DNA of 24,381 nt, taken from assembly GCA_045532655.1 (NCBI GenBank), contig JAZSGI010000012.1, positions 1-24,381 of the forward strand. The letters run 5' to 3'. The notes below the pieces were generated by a model. That model saw only the letters and a program-made list of their open reading frames with translations. It did not search any database and was not told the DNA's origin. Source of the DNA: JAVBQJ01 sp045532655. Lineage in GTDB: Bacteria; Verrucomicrobiota; Lentisphaeria; Victivallales; Victivallaceae. Below are positions 11,981-21,100 of this stretch, one piece after another. Position 1 is the stretch's first letter; each line of letters opens with the position of its first letter. Made by a program: the position numbers and the translations under genes.

Positions 11981-14098
11981 ATGAAAAAACACTATACTAT
12001 TGCTCTTGCAGGTAATCCCAACTGCGGTAAAACCTGTATTTTTAACGCTCTTACCGGTTCAAGACAGCATGTGGGCAACTACCCCGGCGTGACCGTTGAA
12101 AGCAAAAGAGGACACTTTGAGTTAAATGATATCGCCATTGACATCATTGACCTGCCCGGTGTTTATTCCCTCTCCAGTTCCTCCCCGGAAGAAGAGGTGG
12201 TTTTTGAGGAATTGAGTTCAAAGGGTATCGACCTGATCGTAAATGTCCTTGATTCCACAATTCTGCGCCGCAGTCTGTACCTTACCACCCAGCTGGCGGA
12301 ATTGCATATCCCCATGCTGCTGGCATTCAATATGAGTGATGATGCCGCCAAAAAAGGTATCAAATTCGATATACCCAAACTGGAAAAATATTTCGGGTCG
12401 TCCATTGTTCAGACAGTGGGGTGCTCTTCCCGGGGCGTGAGTGATCTTACTGATAAACTGCAGGAAGTGCTTGGCAAACTGGATGACCACGGCGTCCCCA
12501 TGCTTTCTTACGGCGGGGATATAGATGATGCCATAAATGCAGTGGCAGAAAAAATCGAAGCTCTCAAGGTGGCAAAATATGCCCATATCCCTGCCCGTTT
12601 CTTTGCTATCAAGCTCCTTGAACACGATAACTGCGTCAGACGGATAAAGGATTTTGCGCCGGTATATGAAGAGGTGGAGGCGCAGATCCGCCATCTGTGG
12701 GATAAACATGCTATTGAAGCAGATACTTTTATGGCAGACTGCCGTTATGCCATGCTCGCCGGGGCGTGCCGTGAAACAATAACCATGACCCGTGAAAGAC
12801 GCAGGGAAATTTCCGATAAAATCGATATGGTAATGACCAACAGATGGCTGGGATTGCCGCTGTTTCTCTTTATCATGTATATAACATTTTACTTTACTTT
12901 TACCTGTGCCGAGCCTTTTATGGGGTATATCGAAGAGTTTTTTGAAATTCTCTGTTCCTCGGTACAGTCGGTCTGGCCGGAAACTTTCCTGCCGTTTTTG
13001 CGTTCACTTGTCACCGACGGTATAATCAATGGTGTCGGCGGAGTGATAGTATTCATGCCCAATATCCTTTTCCTCTTTTTCGCCATTGCCATATTGGAAG
13101 AGTCGGGGTATATGTCCAGAGCGGCTTTTGTGATGGACGGGGTCATGCGTAAATTCGGTCTGCAGGGGAGGTCTTTTGTGCCGCTGGTGCTGGGATTCGG
13201 CTGTACTGTGCCTGCTATTATGGCAACACGTACTATTGAATCCGAAAGAGACCGCAAAGTCACCATCATGGTACTGCCGCTGATGAGCTGCGGGGCAAGA
13301 CTGCCTATTTATGCATTAGTTATCCCGGCATTTTTTGCCATTCAGTACCATGCCACAGTCATGTGGTGTATTTACAGCATCGGTATAATTTTTGCCCTGC
13401 TTGGGGCATGGCTCATGCGGTCAACGCTTTTCAAAGGCGATGGCGAAGTTTACCTGATGGAACTGCCGCCCTACCGTATGCCCACATTGAAAAGCCTGCT
13501 GCTGCACATGTGGGACAGGGGCAGGATGTATCTGCAGAAAGCCGGTACGATCATTCTGGCTACAAGTGTGATACTTTTTATCTGCAACACCTATCCGGAA
13601 AAGAAAATCTTTGAAAAAGATTACGATACATTGATTGTGGCTGCCGGGGATAATGCAGAGGTAATCGAAGAACTGGAAAATCAGCAAATGGCTGAAAAAT
13701 TGGAGTATACGATTTCCGGCAGAGTGGGTAAAATGCTGGAACCTGTTTTTGCCCCCATAGGTTTTGACTGGAAGGTCACCACGGCATCCATCGGTGCTCT
13801 GGCGGCAAAAGAGGTGTTTGTTGCCCAGATGGGTATCCTCTATGCGGATGGCGAGGCAGATGAGGAATCGGAGTCTTTGCGGGAGCATTTGCGTGAAAAT
13901 TATACTCCGCTGCAGGGGTTCTGCATCATGCTCTTTTCGCTGTTGTCGATACCGTGTCTTGCCACTCTTGCCATTATGAAAAGAGAATTGAACTCCTGGA
14001 AGATGGCATGTGCAACGGGAGCAGGGTTTCTGCTTCTGGCATATTCAGTGACTTTCGTTGTTTATCAGGTGGGAATGCTGCTGCAAAAAGGCATGTAA
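11981..14098 (+). CDS. feoB: FeoB ferrous iron transporter
   Basis: A 705-residue inner-membrane iron(II) transporter of usual length. The N-terminal G domain has G1 GNPNCGKT (residues 10-17), G3 DLPG (about 58) and G4 NMSD (about 118), followed by the helical GDI-like region to about residue 280. The membrane part begins near 285 (WLGLPLFLFIMYITFYFTF) and contains the two gate motifs, LGFGCTVPAIMATRTI (about 405) and SCGARLPIYALVIPAF (about 435). The C terminus is hydrophobic and there is no FeoC gene. Cotranscribed with feoA; a terminator follows. Confidence 0.97.
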   Translation: MKKHYTIALAGNPNCGKTCIFNALTGSRQHVGNYPGVTVESKRGHFELNDIAIDIIDLPGVYSLSSSSPEEEVVFEELSSKGIDLIVNVLDSTILRRSLYLTTQLAELHIPMLLAFNMSDDAAKKGIKFDIPKLEKYFGSSIVQTVGCSSRGVSDLTDKLQEVLGKLDDHGVPMLSYGGDIDDAINAVAEKIEALKVAKYAHIPARFFAIKLLEHDNCVRRIKDFAPVYEEVEAQIRHLWDKHAIEADTFMADCRYAMLAGACRETITMTRERRREISDKIDMVMTNRWLGLPLFLFIMYITFYFTFTCAEPFMGYIEEFFEILCSSVQSVWPETFLPFLRSLVTDGIINGVGGVIVFMPNILFLFFAIAILEESGYMSRAAFVMDGVMRKFGLQGRSFVPLVLGFGCTVPAIMATRTIESERDRKVTIMVLPLMSCGARLPIYALVIPAFFAIQYHATVMWCIYSIGIIFALLGAWLMRSTLFKGDGEVYLMELPPYRMPTLKSLLLHMWDRGRMYLQKAGTIILATSVILFICNTYPEKKIFEKDYDTLIVAAGDNAEVIEELENQQMAEKLEYTISGRVGKMLEPVFAPIGFDWKVTTASIGALAAKEVFVAQMGILYADGEADEESESLREHLRENYTPLQGFCIMLFSLLSIPCLATLAIMKRELNSWKMACATGAGFLLLAYSVTFVVYQVGMLLQKGM

Positions 14099-14118
14099 GC
14101 AGCTGTTGCTTATACAAA

Positions 14119-14169
14119 AAGGGCGTTGCAAACCTTTGGAGAGGTGAGCAGCGCCCTTATCCTTTTTTA
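14119..14169 (+). terminator. Intrinsic terminator of feoAB
   Basis: The stem AAGGGCGTTGC (14119-14129) pairs with GC(A)GCGCCCTT (14148-14158) around an 18-nt loop, followed by a T-run (14162-14167). It also abuts the 3' end of the minus-strand metallophosphoesterase gene. Confidence 0.75.
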
Positions 14170-16002
14170 CTCAGTTATGTAAATGGAATCCTTCGGATCA
14201 GGGGTATAGTCACGGGGAGCGGTATCAAAGTGCGGCATTGACATTTTTTCCACAATTGTGCCGTCATTCAGTATCTCCACATGATCAAACTTTTTGCCGT
14301 TCTGATCAAAAGAAGTGACCGTGATTTTTTCGCCGGTAATATCCACACGAAAAGTGGAAGCCTGTATGGGGTTGTCTTTGGAGTTTGGCCCGCCAACAGT
14401 AAAGACCGGATATGTACTGCTTTCACCGGTGCGGAAGGGTGCTGCCGGGGTGATCGGAGCGGCAACCACATTGCTGCCCGGGAAACTGCGCAGATAACGG
14501 TGACTGTGACCGCAAAGCCAGAGATCAAGATCGTACATGGGATCTTTGCCGTCAAAGAATTTATCTGTCAACTCCTGAACCCGGAAGGGCTGCCAGCAGC
14601 AGCCGTCAAAATTGGAGTGGGCGGCACCGTGGGACAAAACGATCCTGCGTTTTGCACCGGTCCATATTTCCTGCTGCAGAGCAGATTCCAGATACTCCAG
14701 CTGCTCACGGAAGAAAGATTTATCTTCGTTATAACGCAGGTGATAAACCTTGTTATACTGGTTTTTGTCCTCCCAGCAGTCCAGCACCAGAAAAGCCGTG
14801 GTACCGTAACGGAAAATTCCGTATGTACGGCCATCGTCCAGTGCAAAATATTCAGCAAAAAGCGCAGCCTCATCGGAACGCAATTCGTGATTGCCGCGGA
14901 CAACGATGAGCGGTTTTTCGTCAGCACCCAGATTGATCATGGACTGGATCCCGGTATTGAGGATCTCCCTGCGGTAATCATTGTAATCGCCGAAATCGCC
15001 GCCGAAAACAAAAAAGTCACAACTGCTGCAGTCTGCCGCTGTAAACATTCTGTAAAAGAGTTCCCGCTGATATTTCAGCCCATACTGCAGGTCTGCGGTA
15101 AAGACAAAGGAGACATTATCGCTTTCTGTTTCCGGTACTTTGAAGGTATGGATATTTTCATCGACCAGCGGTTCGACCCTTTCCAGAGTGTAAATGTTGT
15201 ATCTGTAATCACGGGGCGGGAGCATGACGATACGGTACTCATAGGTTTCTCCGGGGACAAGGTCAGAAAGCTGAACAAGATGATTGTCGCTGCGTACTCT
15301 CATGCTCCGGTCGATGTACCATGCCTGCTGCCATTCATCACCGCTGCCCTGGATGCGGTATTCAATTCCTGCAGCAATGTCGTTGCCGGTCAGGAAGCGG
15401 ATATCCATGGAACCGTTGCCGGGGTTTGTCGGCCAGGGGCCGAAGACGACCTCGGCAATTGAGGGTTCGTTGGAAACTTCCCGGCAGACAAATTTAAAAT
15501 CGGGTGTGCCGCGTTTAAGGTGCAGAGCCAGAAGGTTTTCACCTTTTTTTACATCGATTATAAAAGGATAATCCTCTGCATACAGTTCAGGATTGCTGTC
15601 GATTTTGGTTCCGGCACATACCTGTTCGCCGTTGCAGAAGACTTCAAAATTGCTGTTGCAGGAGGCGCCGATACGCATTTTGCCGTCTGCAGGGGCGAGA
15701 ATAATGCCGTAAACAACACATTCATCCAGTTTTTCCTGACCGGGCAGGCTGCGCAGGGGGAATTTATTCTGGCGGTATTGGAAGAGAAGACCATTATCTT
15801 CCGGAGCGGCTGCAGCATAGTTTTCCGCCGGTGCGCCGGGAATCATGAGCCATGTGTCGGCAAATTCGGCATCGAGGTAATTTTTTACCAGTTTATTGCC
15901 TTTGTCACGGATTTCCGGTACCGGTGGCAGTTCTTCTGCGGCGGCAAACAGGTTGATGCCGCAACCCAACAGAATGGAGAGAAAAGAAAATCTGCTGTAC
16001 AT
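14167..16002 (-). CDS. Secreted purple-acid-phosphatase-like metallophosphoesterase
   Basis: A 611-residue protein with a signal peptide (about residues 1-21). Residues about 45-180 look like an accessory beta domain. Residues about 186-285 resemble the fibronectin-type N-terminal domain of purple acid phosphatases (AEVVFGPWPTNPGNGSMDIRF...LVPGETYEYRIV). The metallophosphatase core follows: FTADLQYG, GGDFGDYND, VVRGNHE, LSHGAAH and CGHSHRY. The first block has DLQ rather than D-x-H. It should hydrolyse phosphoesters outside the cytoplasm. It is the last gene of the operon with the URO-D protein and the putative glycosidase, beginning 1 nt after the upstream stop with a GGGGGG ribosome site. 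Confidence 0.88.
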   Translation of the reverse strand: MYSRFSFLSILLGCGINLFAAAEELPPVPEIRDKGNKLVKNYLDAEFADTWLMIPGAPAENYAAAAPEDNGLLFQYRQNKFPLRSLPGQEKLDECVVYGIILAPADGKMRIGASCNSNFEVFCNGEQVCAGTKIDSNPELYAEDYPFIIDVKKGENLLALHLKRGTPDFKFVCREVSNEPSIAEVVFGPWPTNPGNGSMDIRFLTGNDIAAGIEYRIQGSGDEWQQAWYIDRSMRVRSDNHLVQLSDLVPGETYEYRIVMLPPRDYRYNIYTLERVEPLVDENIHTFKVPETESDNVSFVFTADLQYGLKYQRELFYRMFTAADCSSCDFFVFGGDFGDYNDYRREILNTGIQSMINLGADEKPLIVVRGNHELRSDEAALFAEYFALDDGRTYGIFRYGTTAFLVLDCWEDKNQYNKVYHLRYNEDKSFFREQLEYLESALQQEIWTGAKRRIVLSHGAAHSNFDGCCWQPFRVQELTDKFFDGKDPMYDLDLWLCGHSHRYLRSFPGSNVVAAPITPAAPFRTGESSTYPVFTVGGPNSKDNPIQASTFRVDITGEKITVTSFDQNGKKFDHVEILNDGTIVEKMSMPHFDTAPRDYTPDPKDSIYITE

Positions 16003-16003
16003 T

Positions 16004-18817
16004 TTACCCCCCCATGTTGTTATTGATTAAAATAAACTTGAAAATGTTATCCTGACATGCCGGAGCGGTGAAGAATCCTTCACTGTCAGCAGTAAGTTCA
16101 AAACTTCCGATTTCCTGCAGGTCATCATTTACTGCAGAGGCAGTAATTTTATTGCCTGCTCCGATGAGATCCTGATGGAAAGCAAAACTTTCGTAATTGC
16201 GTCCGGGGATAAGTTCCCAGCCTGTTGCCTCCAGTTTCAGAGCCGCTGCACCGTTGACAATTTTCATGCCGCCGAATGATGCATCTTCGCCCTTGATGTA
16301 ATGGGAAACCTTACCGGAGGCAGCTTCAAAAATTTTGCCGTCGGCAATTTTGCGTACCGAAAAGGTTTTGCCGTCGGTACTGTATGCCTCCCAGCCGCAG
16401 GCGGGAAGATCGTTCCATGTACCTGAACCCCGGTTGACGGATACGTTGTAACCGTTTTTATAAACGGCACGGATACGGCCCAATGCAGGGATCTCCGGCG
16501 TACGCCATGCGTCGCTGGAGGAATGGATATTGCCGTATTCATCGGCGTAACCGGTAAAGGCAACCTCTTCCATGACATAGTATTCCTGAAGCGGCTGTAT
16601 AAGATAATAGCGTTCCATGGCTTCGGCTTCAGTAAAGTTTTCTGCAAGGAATCCAATGTTCCCGTAAATCAGTGTTGCAGCTATCTGCCGTACAGTCGGT
16701 TCATTCATTGCCCCCATGCTTTCGGCACCGGCATCCATTTGCAGGATGTGCATCTTCCGCAGATTGAAATCCGGGAACCACGGAGCCGATTCCGGCAGAT
16801 AATACTGCCCGTAATTGCCGTCGGAAAGACCCGCATAATACCAGTGGTTGATGCCTTCGGAGAAAACCGGGCCCTTGTGGGCGACTTTTTCGTTAAGCAG
16901 GATCAGCCCGAAACATTCAAATGTACGCCGGAACATGCCTGCCCCGGGGACACGGTGGTCATAGTCGACCCGGCTGAAAGGTGTCACACTGGTATGTACG
17001 TCGCAATAGGAATGATCTTCGCCGTAAATATTCTGCATCCGGTGAGCGAGTTTTTTCTGCATTTCCCACGCCCACATGGGCTTGGGGGCGTAACAGCGCG
17101 GCCATGATTCATGGAAGTTGCCGTCGGGATCCTGCGAGGCGTTGTCTTCATCCCAGCAGCTGCTGACCGGCGGCAGATCGGTATAGTTGGAATAAAGACC
17201 GATTTTCCAGCCCAGAGCCTGTATATCTGCGACAAAATCAATAAGTGTTTCCCTGCCCTTGTAACGGGGGGCGGGGGCAAGTTTGAAGGTATAGCTTTCG
17301 CCGTCATCCCGCCATGTGTCTTCATGGTAGCGGATGGAAATTTTGTCCAGTCCCAGATTCCGCAGCCGGGTATTTTTTGCCAGTTGTTCAGCTGGGTTGC
17401 AATAGGATACCGAAACTTTCCACAGACGGTCAGCCTGTACATTTTTCATGGTGGAAGGCGGGTTGTCGATGGTGGGGAAGACTTCCCACAGATCGGGTGA
17501 AATGTTCAGAAAGAGTTTTTCACGCAATACATTTCTGTTGCCGTCTGTTTTCCGGATATATTCCACGCCGCCATTGAACTTGCCGGGCCGGTCAGGAGAA
17601 AATGCATGACAATAAAATTTACTGCTGTCAGAGTTGTACCAGTCAAATTGACTGAATACATAAAAATCTTTTGTGGCGATCACTCTGGGGTCTGTGGCGG
17701 AATCATCCCGGTACTGGGAATCGGAGCTGAAAGTCAGATACGGCATTGTGAAAGAGTTGGTTATCTCTTTGCCGCAGGCTTCACCGAGATCCAGTCTGGC
17801 GATCCGTCCGGGATCGGCGGAGGCCTCAAAATCAAAGATCAGTGATTTATTTTTCAGCCTGATTTTGCAATTCAGCTGATCGTTTGCCTGCGGGATGGGA
17901 AATTGCAGATACAAACAGCCGTCTTCCATATAAGCACTTGAAGCAAACGGTGTTACTTCTGTGTTGTCATCAAGGATGATTTTTGCGCCGGTAAGCGGAG
18001 CAAGGCCATTAACCGTGATACCGTCAAAGAAAGGTTCCTGTACATCTATGGAGACATCAAGGGTAAAACCCGGTTCCACACTCTGAAACAAAAATTCATT
18101 TGCTGAAACGGCAGCGGCATTTGTCATGCAGGGCAGAAACTGATCCGGCAGGATCGTTTCTTTGCGGGTGGGGAAGGGGAGACGTTCCGGAAAAGGTTCA
18201 AAGTAAAGATATTTTTCGGAAGCTCTGTAAAAGTATACTGAATCGAAATATGCTGTTGCCTCGTCTTTTGTGGATGGTTTTGTTATTTTGATACCGGTAA
18301 AGGTAAGGGGTCTTGCCAGTGATTCCGGGATACGGCGCCGCTGGTAGAAGTAGTACATATAATGCAGTGTTGTAAACCCGCCTATTTCCTGTTCATTACC
18401 GTTGGCATCTTCGACCAGAACAGTCATTTGCGGAGTGAATCCCCAGTTCATCCAGCAGCTGCCGATGTTCCACACTCCTACAGTATTGGCATCATCTGCG
18501 ATTGCGATCTTATCAGCCGGGCGCAAAATGATTGCGCCGTTTTTATCGTTCCCTTTATAAGTCAGCTTGCCGGAAATGCTCCGGTTGAAGAGGGGTTTTT
18601 CAGTTGACGGGGAGAGGGTGGCAACGGCATTTACGGTTTCCACCTGCCATTTGGAACAATCTTCAAATGTAATATCCGGGGGGAACGGTTCCTGACGGTT
18701 CTCCATTTCATAAGGAACCATTCCGGAGATATCCCCGCGGTGATACTCCTCCGGCACAAGTGCGGTGGAGCAGAGGCAGACAAGACCGGCAGTTCCGCAA
18801 AGTAATTTTTTCTGCAT
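16004..18817 (-). CDS. Large secreted putative TIM-barrel glycoside hydrolase
   Basis: About 937 residues with a signal peptide (MQKKLLCGTAGLVCLCSTALV). The start is placed at 18817 because GAGGTG lies 9 nt before it; ATG 18826 is also possible, and an in-frame ATG at 18850 would lie inside the upstream gene. The N-terminal half is beta-rich. The part from about residue 470 to 740 looks like a barrel (LDKISIRYHEDTW, GWKIGLYSNYTDLPP, HSYCDVHTSVTPFSR, HKGPVFSEGINHWYYAG), with acidic residues in CDVH and SEG as catalytic candidates. I cannot assign a GH family; resemblance to alpha-galactosidase/GH101-type barrels is an impression only. Middle gene of a three-gene operon. Confidence 0.75.
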   Translation of the reverse strand: MQKKLLCGTAGLVCLCSTALVPEEYHRGDISGMVPYEMENRQEPFPPDITFEDCSKWQVETVNAVATLSPSTEKPLFNRSISGKLTYKGNDKNGAIILRPADKIAIADDANTVGVWNIGSCWMNWGFTPQMTVLVEDANGNEQEIGGFTTLHYMYYFYQRRRIPESLARPLTFTGIKITKPSTKDEATAYFDSVYFYRASEKYLYFEPFPERLPFPTRKETILPDQFLPCMTNAAAVSANEFLFQSVEPGFTLDVSIDVQEPFFDGITVNGLAPLTGAKIILDDNTEVTPFASSAYMEDGCLYLQFPIPQANDQLNCKIRLKNKSLIFDFEASADPGRIARLDLGEACGKEITNSFTMPYLTFSSDSQYRDDSATDPRVIATKDFYVFSQFDWYNSDSSKFYCHAFSPDRPGKFNGGVEYIRKTDGNRNVLREKLFLNISPDLWEVFPTIDNPPSTMKNVQADRLWKVSVSYCNPAEQLAKNTRLRNLGLDKISIRYHEDTWRDDGESYTFKLAPAPRYKGRETLIDFVADIQALGWKIGLYSNYTDLPPVSSCWDEDNASQDPDGNFHESWPRCYAPKPMWAWEMQKKLAHRMQNIYGEDHSYCDVHTSVTPFSRVDYDHRVPGAGMFRRTFECFGLILLNEKVAHKGPVFSEGINHWYYAGLSDGNYGQYYLPESAPWFPDFNLRKMHILQMDAGAESMGAMNEPTVRQIAATLIYGNIGFLAENFTEAEAMERYYLIQPLQEYYVMEEVAFTGYADEYGNIHSSSDAWRTPEIPALGRIRAVYKNGYNVSVNRGSGTWNDLPACGWEAYSTDGKTFSVRKIADGKIFEAASGKVSHYIKGEDASFGGMKIVNGAAALKLEATGWELIPGRNYESFAFHQDLIGAGNKITASAVNDDLQEIGSFELTADSEGFFTAPACQDNIFKFILINNNMGG

Positions 18818-18837
18818 AATATTCATCACCTCAAAGA

Positions 18838-19917
18838 TCAATAAGAACAATTTTCCCGGAACAGTTCCAGCATATACTGGTACGAAGACAGGTCAACTCC
18901 GGGGGAAATGGAGTGGTCGGACATGAATATATAAGGTTTCTGCAATTCGCGCATGCCGTTGAGCTTGGAAAGAACTTCCTCCCTGATCAGGTCACGGTTG
19001 TTGGTTTCCAGTATGGTAATATCGATATTGCCCATAAAGGTGATACGGTCACCGTATTCTTTTGCCAGATCCACCACATTCATTCCGGTTTTTGCTTCCA
19101 GAGTCTGGATGCAGTCCACGCCGGAATCAATGATCGCCGGGATGTGAACACGGAAATCCCCGCATGTATGCATGGTCACCGGAAGATCATAGGATTTGAA
19201 AAAGTCAAAAAATTGTTTGTGATATGGATAAATCATTTCCCTGTGCAGTTCCGGACTGATAAAGGCACTGCGGGTATAGGCAAGATCCTCATAAATATGC
19301 ATACCGTCAGGAAGTCCGGCATGTTTAAAGATATATTCCCACTGCTTGATATACAAATCGGTAACCACCTGGTTGAAGTCATGGATCATTTCCTTTTCCA
19401 GAAGCAGACTTTCCAGCATATTTACGTCACCCATGGTTGCACGCATCAATTCAAAGATGTGGATGCCGGAATATACGGTATAACGGTCGGCCGCCATGCA
19501 CCGTTCCCGCTCCGCTTTGATTTGCGCTATGTCGATATTGCTGTAAAGGTCTGCATCAAGCAGTTTCTGACGGAAATTATTGAACCAGATATCCGGGTTG
19601 TCAAACTGAAATCCGATATGTTCAGGAGTGCAGGCCTCTTTTTTGAATTTGCGGATAATTGCCCCCCATCCGTCACGGGTGGTAATGGATTCCTCATCTT
19701 CGGCAACAACGCCTGCCATCTCCAGATCCGGTTCGGGCAGATTCAGCCAATAAGCGCAATCCTGATCCAAATCAAAGTAATCGGCATAATTGGTTCCTGC
19801 TGGGTAGCCCTGTGCTGTCCAGCGTTTTTCCTGAAGGAATGGCCAGAAGTGTTCATTTAACCCGACTCTGTTGGTGAGTTTGTGGCAGATAAGATCTTTC
19901 ATTAATTCGCGTCGCAT
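18838..19917 (-). CDS. Uroporphyrinogen decarboxylase-family protein (probable methyltransferase)
   Basis: A 359-residue protein with the URO-D/MtaA barrel: IYEDLAYTRSAFISPELHREMIYPYHK, VTMHTCGDFR (about residue 250) and LEAKTGMNVVDLAKEYGDRITFMGNID (about 280-297). The N terminus lacks the RQAGR motif of HemE, so it is not the haem enzyme. The family includes corrinoid-dependent methyltransferases, but no corrinoid protein is nearby. It is the first gene of the operon with two secreted enzymes. The ATG follows GAGGGG. No strong promoter is visible; a weak TTTTGC-17-TACAAT lies at 19949-19977, and read-through from prepilin 2 is possible. Confidence 0.88.
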   Translation of the reverse strand: MRRELMKDLICHKLTNRVGLNEHFWPFLQEKRWTAQGYPAGTNYADYFDLDQDCAYWLNLPEPDLEMAGVVAEDEESITTRDGWGAIIRKFKKEACTPEHIGFQFDNPDIWFNNFRQKLLDADLYSNIDIAQIKAERERCMAADRYTVYSGIHIFELMRATMGDVNMLESLLLEKEMIHDFNQVVTDLYIKQWEYIFKHAGLPDGMHIYEDLAYTRSAFISPELHREMIYPYHKQFFDFFKSYDLPVTMHTCGDFRVHIPAIIDSGVDCIQTLEAKTGMNVVDLAKEYGDRITFMGNIDITILETNNRDLIREEVLSKLNGMRELQKPYIFMSDHSISPGVDLSSYQYMLELFRENCSY

Positions 19918-19973
19918 TATTTTCCCCTCGGATCTTTCGGAGTGATTTATTGTAGTATTTTGTGATTACGGGC

Positions 19974-20011
19974 AAAAAAAATCTATGTTCCGGTTGTTTC
20001 CCGGAACATAG
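19974..20011 (-). terminator. Intrinsic terminator of prepilin 2
   Basis: A perfect 11-bp stem (19983-19993 with 20001-20011) with a 7-nt loop, followed on the minus strand by a run of eight T (19974-19981). It separates prepilin 2 from the URO-D operon read in the same direction. Confidence 0.88.
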
Positions 20012-20028
20012 AATACAGAATCAGCAGA

Positions 20029-20706
20029 TCAGAATGCAGTTGTAACCAGGGTCCCGGTATTGCTGACCAGGTGGGGCTGCCAGGGGCCGCTGCTGCTGCC
20101 GTCACGGAATTCAGGATTCTTCATGAAAGCGGCGTGGCCGTCACCGAAGGAAACGGATGAACTTTTGTTGCCGTCATGACGCAGATAAACAGGATACCAG
20201 CTCCAGGAGAGGTTGCCGGGATATGTACCGGCATGGTAGCAGACAAAGGCACCGGAAGCGCTGGCATCCAGACCGGGATAGGAAACACCCCACAGGGTGG
20301 CTTCAGCAAAATAGATGACGCTGGACATGGAACCATGGCCGCCGACGATGGTGATTTTCTGCAGTGGGTATTCGCCGCCATTTATGAAACCGAAAGTCAC
20401 CTGGCTCTTGCCGTAGCTGATGCAGGTGTCGTCCGGAGATTTATTGCTTTCGGATTTACATTTGATAGTTGCTTTGGGCAGGTAGTTGTCATCAACCAGA
20501 GTCTGTGCGGTACCGTAGACGGCATAATCGTCATAATCATTGCTGTACATCATAGCTGCCAGACCAAGCTGTTTCTGGTTGTTGAGGCAGTAAGTCTTGT
20601 TTGCGGCTTCTCTTGCTTTGCTCAGGGCAGGCAGCAGCATGGAGGCGAGAATTGCTATGATAGCGATCACTACCAACAGTTCTATAAGAGTAAAATTCTT
20701 CTTCAT
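20029..20706 (-). CDS. Prepilin-type protein with H-Xn-DG motif (prepilin 2)
   Basis: A 225-residue protein. The first 33 residues are nearly identical to prepilin 1 (MKKNFTLIELLVVIAIIAIL, then LASMLLPALSKAREAA), with E9 at the +5 position after cleavage before F5. The C-terminal motif is H177 and D189-G190, a spacing of 11 rather than 9 residues. The middle part is unrelated in sequence to prepilin 1. It is probably exported and anchored or assembled through a type II-like system. It lies first, before the URO-D/glycosidase/phosphoesterase operon, separated by a terminator. It has its own promoter and a long leader. Confidence 0.9.
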   Translation of the reverse strand: MKKNFTLIELLVVIAIIAILASMLLPALSKAREAANKTYCLNNQKQLGLAAMMYSNDYDDYAVYGTAQTLVDDNYLPKATIKCKSESNKSPDDTCISYGKSQVTFGFINGGEYPLQKITIVGGHGSMSSVIYFAEATLWGVSYPGLDASASGAFVCYHAGTYPGNLSWSWYPVYLRHDGNKSSSVSFGDGHAAFMKNPEFRDGSSSGPWQPHLVSNTGTLVTTAF

Positions 20707-20814
20707 TTTCTTTTTACCTTCTCTTTCTTTTTTTCTTTTTGAATTTTTAACTGATTGATTACCTGTTGTTTGTACTACTTGTTCATTCTCTGTATCCCAA
20801 TCTGCGGCAACATC

Positions 20815-20857
20815 TGATTTACATTGTTACAGATAATGGTAAACAGAACTTGTTTAA
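20815..20857 (-). promoter_or_regulatory. 43-nt leader element shared with prepilin 1
   Basis: Minus strand TTAAACAAG, 5 nt, TTTAC, 16 nt, GTAAATCA, with the spacing found at 5542-5584. It lies 108 nt before the ATG and about 105 nt after the predicted start. The rest of the 20707-21100 gap is leader and promoter, with no gene seen. Confidence 0.7.
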
Positions 20858-20971
20858 TATGTAATTCACGGATGTTTTCTCTTTCTTCTCCTTTCGCTTT
20901 GGATTGTTATATTTCACGCTTCTGTATCCGGATATATAATACACGGAAAACGTAATTCTGATACACTATAT

Positions 20972-21000
20972 ACTATAGTCAATTTTTTGAATAAAGTCAA
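20972..21000 (-). promoter_or_regulatory. Predicted promoter of prepilin 2
   Basis: Minus strand TTGACT (20995-21000), 17 bp, TATAGT (20972-20977). Expected start near 20965, giving a leader of about 260 nt. Confidence 0.65.
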
Positions 21001-21020
21001 CCCTTGTGTTGATGATTTGC

Positions 21021-21043
21021 AAAAAAATGCATTGTTAATGCAG
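21021..21043 (-). terminator. Probable terminator of DUF1893-MIF-DtxR operon
   Basis: Minus strand CTGCATT-AAC-AATGCAT (arms 21028-21033 and 21037-21042) followed by seven T. The stem is short, so termination may be leaky. Confidence 0.5.
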
Positions 21044-21100
21044 AAAAGTCCATCTTTATCCTGCGGGCAGTATACAAGGGAAGGGTATTTGAGTTTGATT

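Noticed and set aside
14281..15462. 393-codon plus-strand open frame
   Set aside because: It is antisense to the metallophosphoesterase gene, whose motifs and signal peptide are clear; the translation shows no recognisable domain.
18913..19860. 315-codon plus-strand open frame
   Set aside because: Antisense shadow of the URO-D-family gene, with no family motif.
18838..19917. HemE (haem biosynthesis decarboxylase)
   Set aside because: The N-terminal RQAGR motif is missing and the context is a degradative operon, not haem genes.
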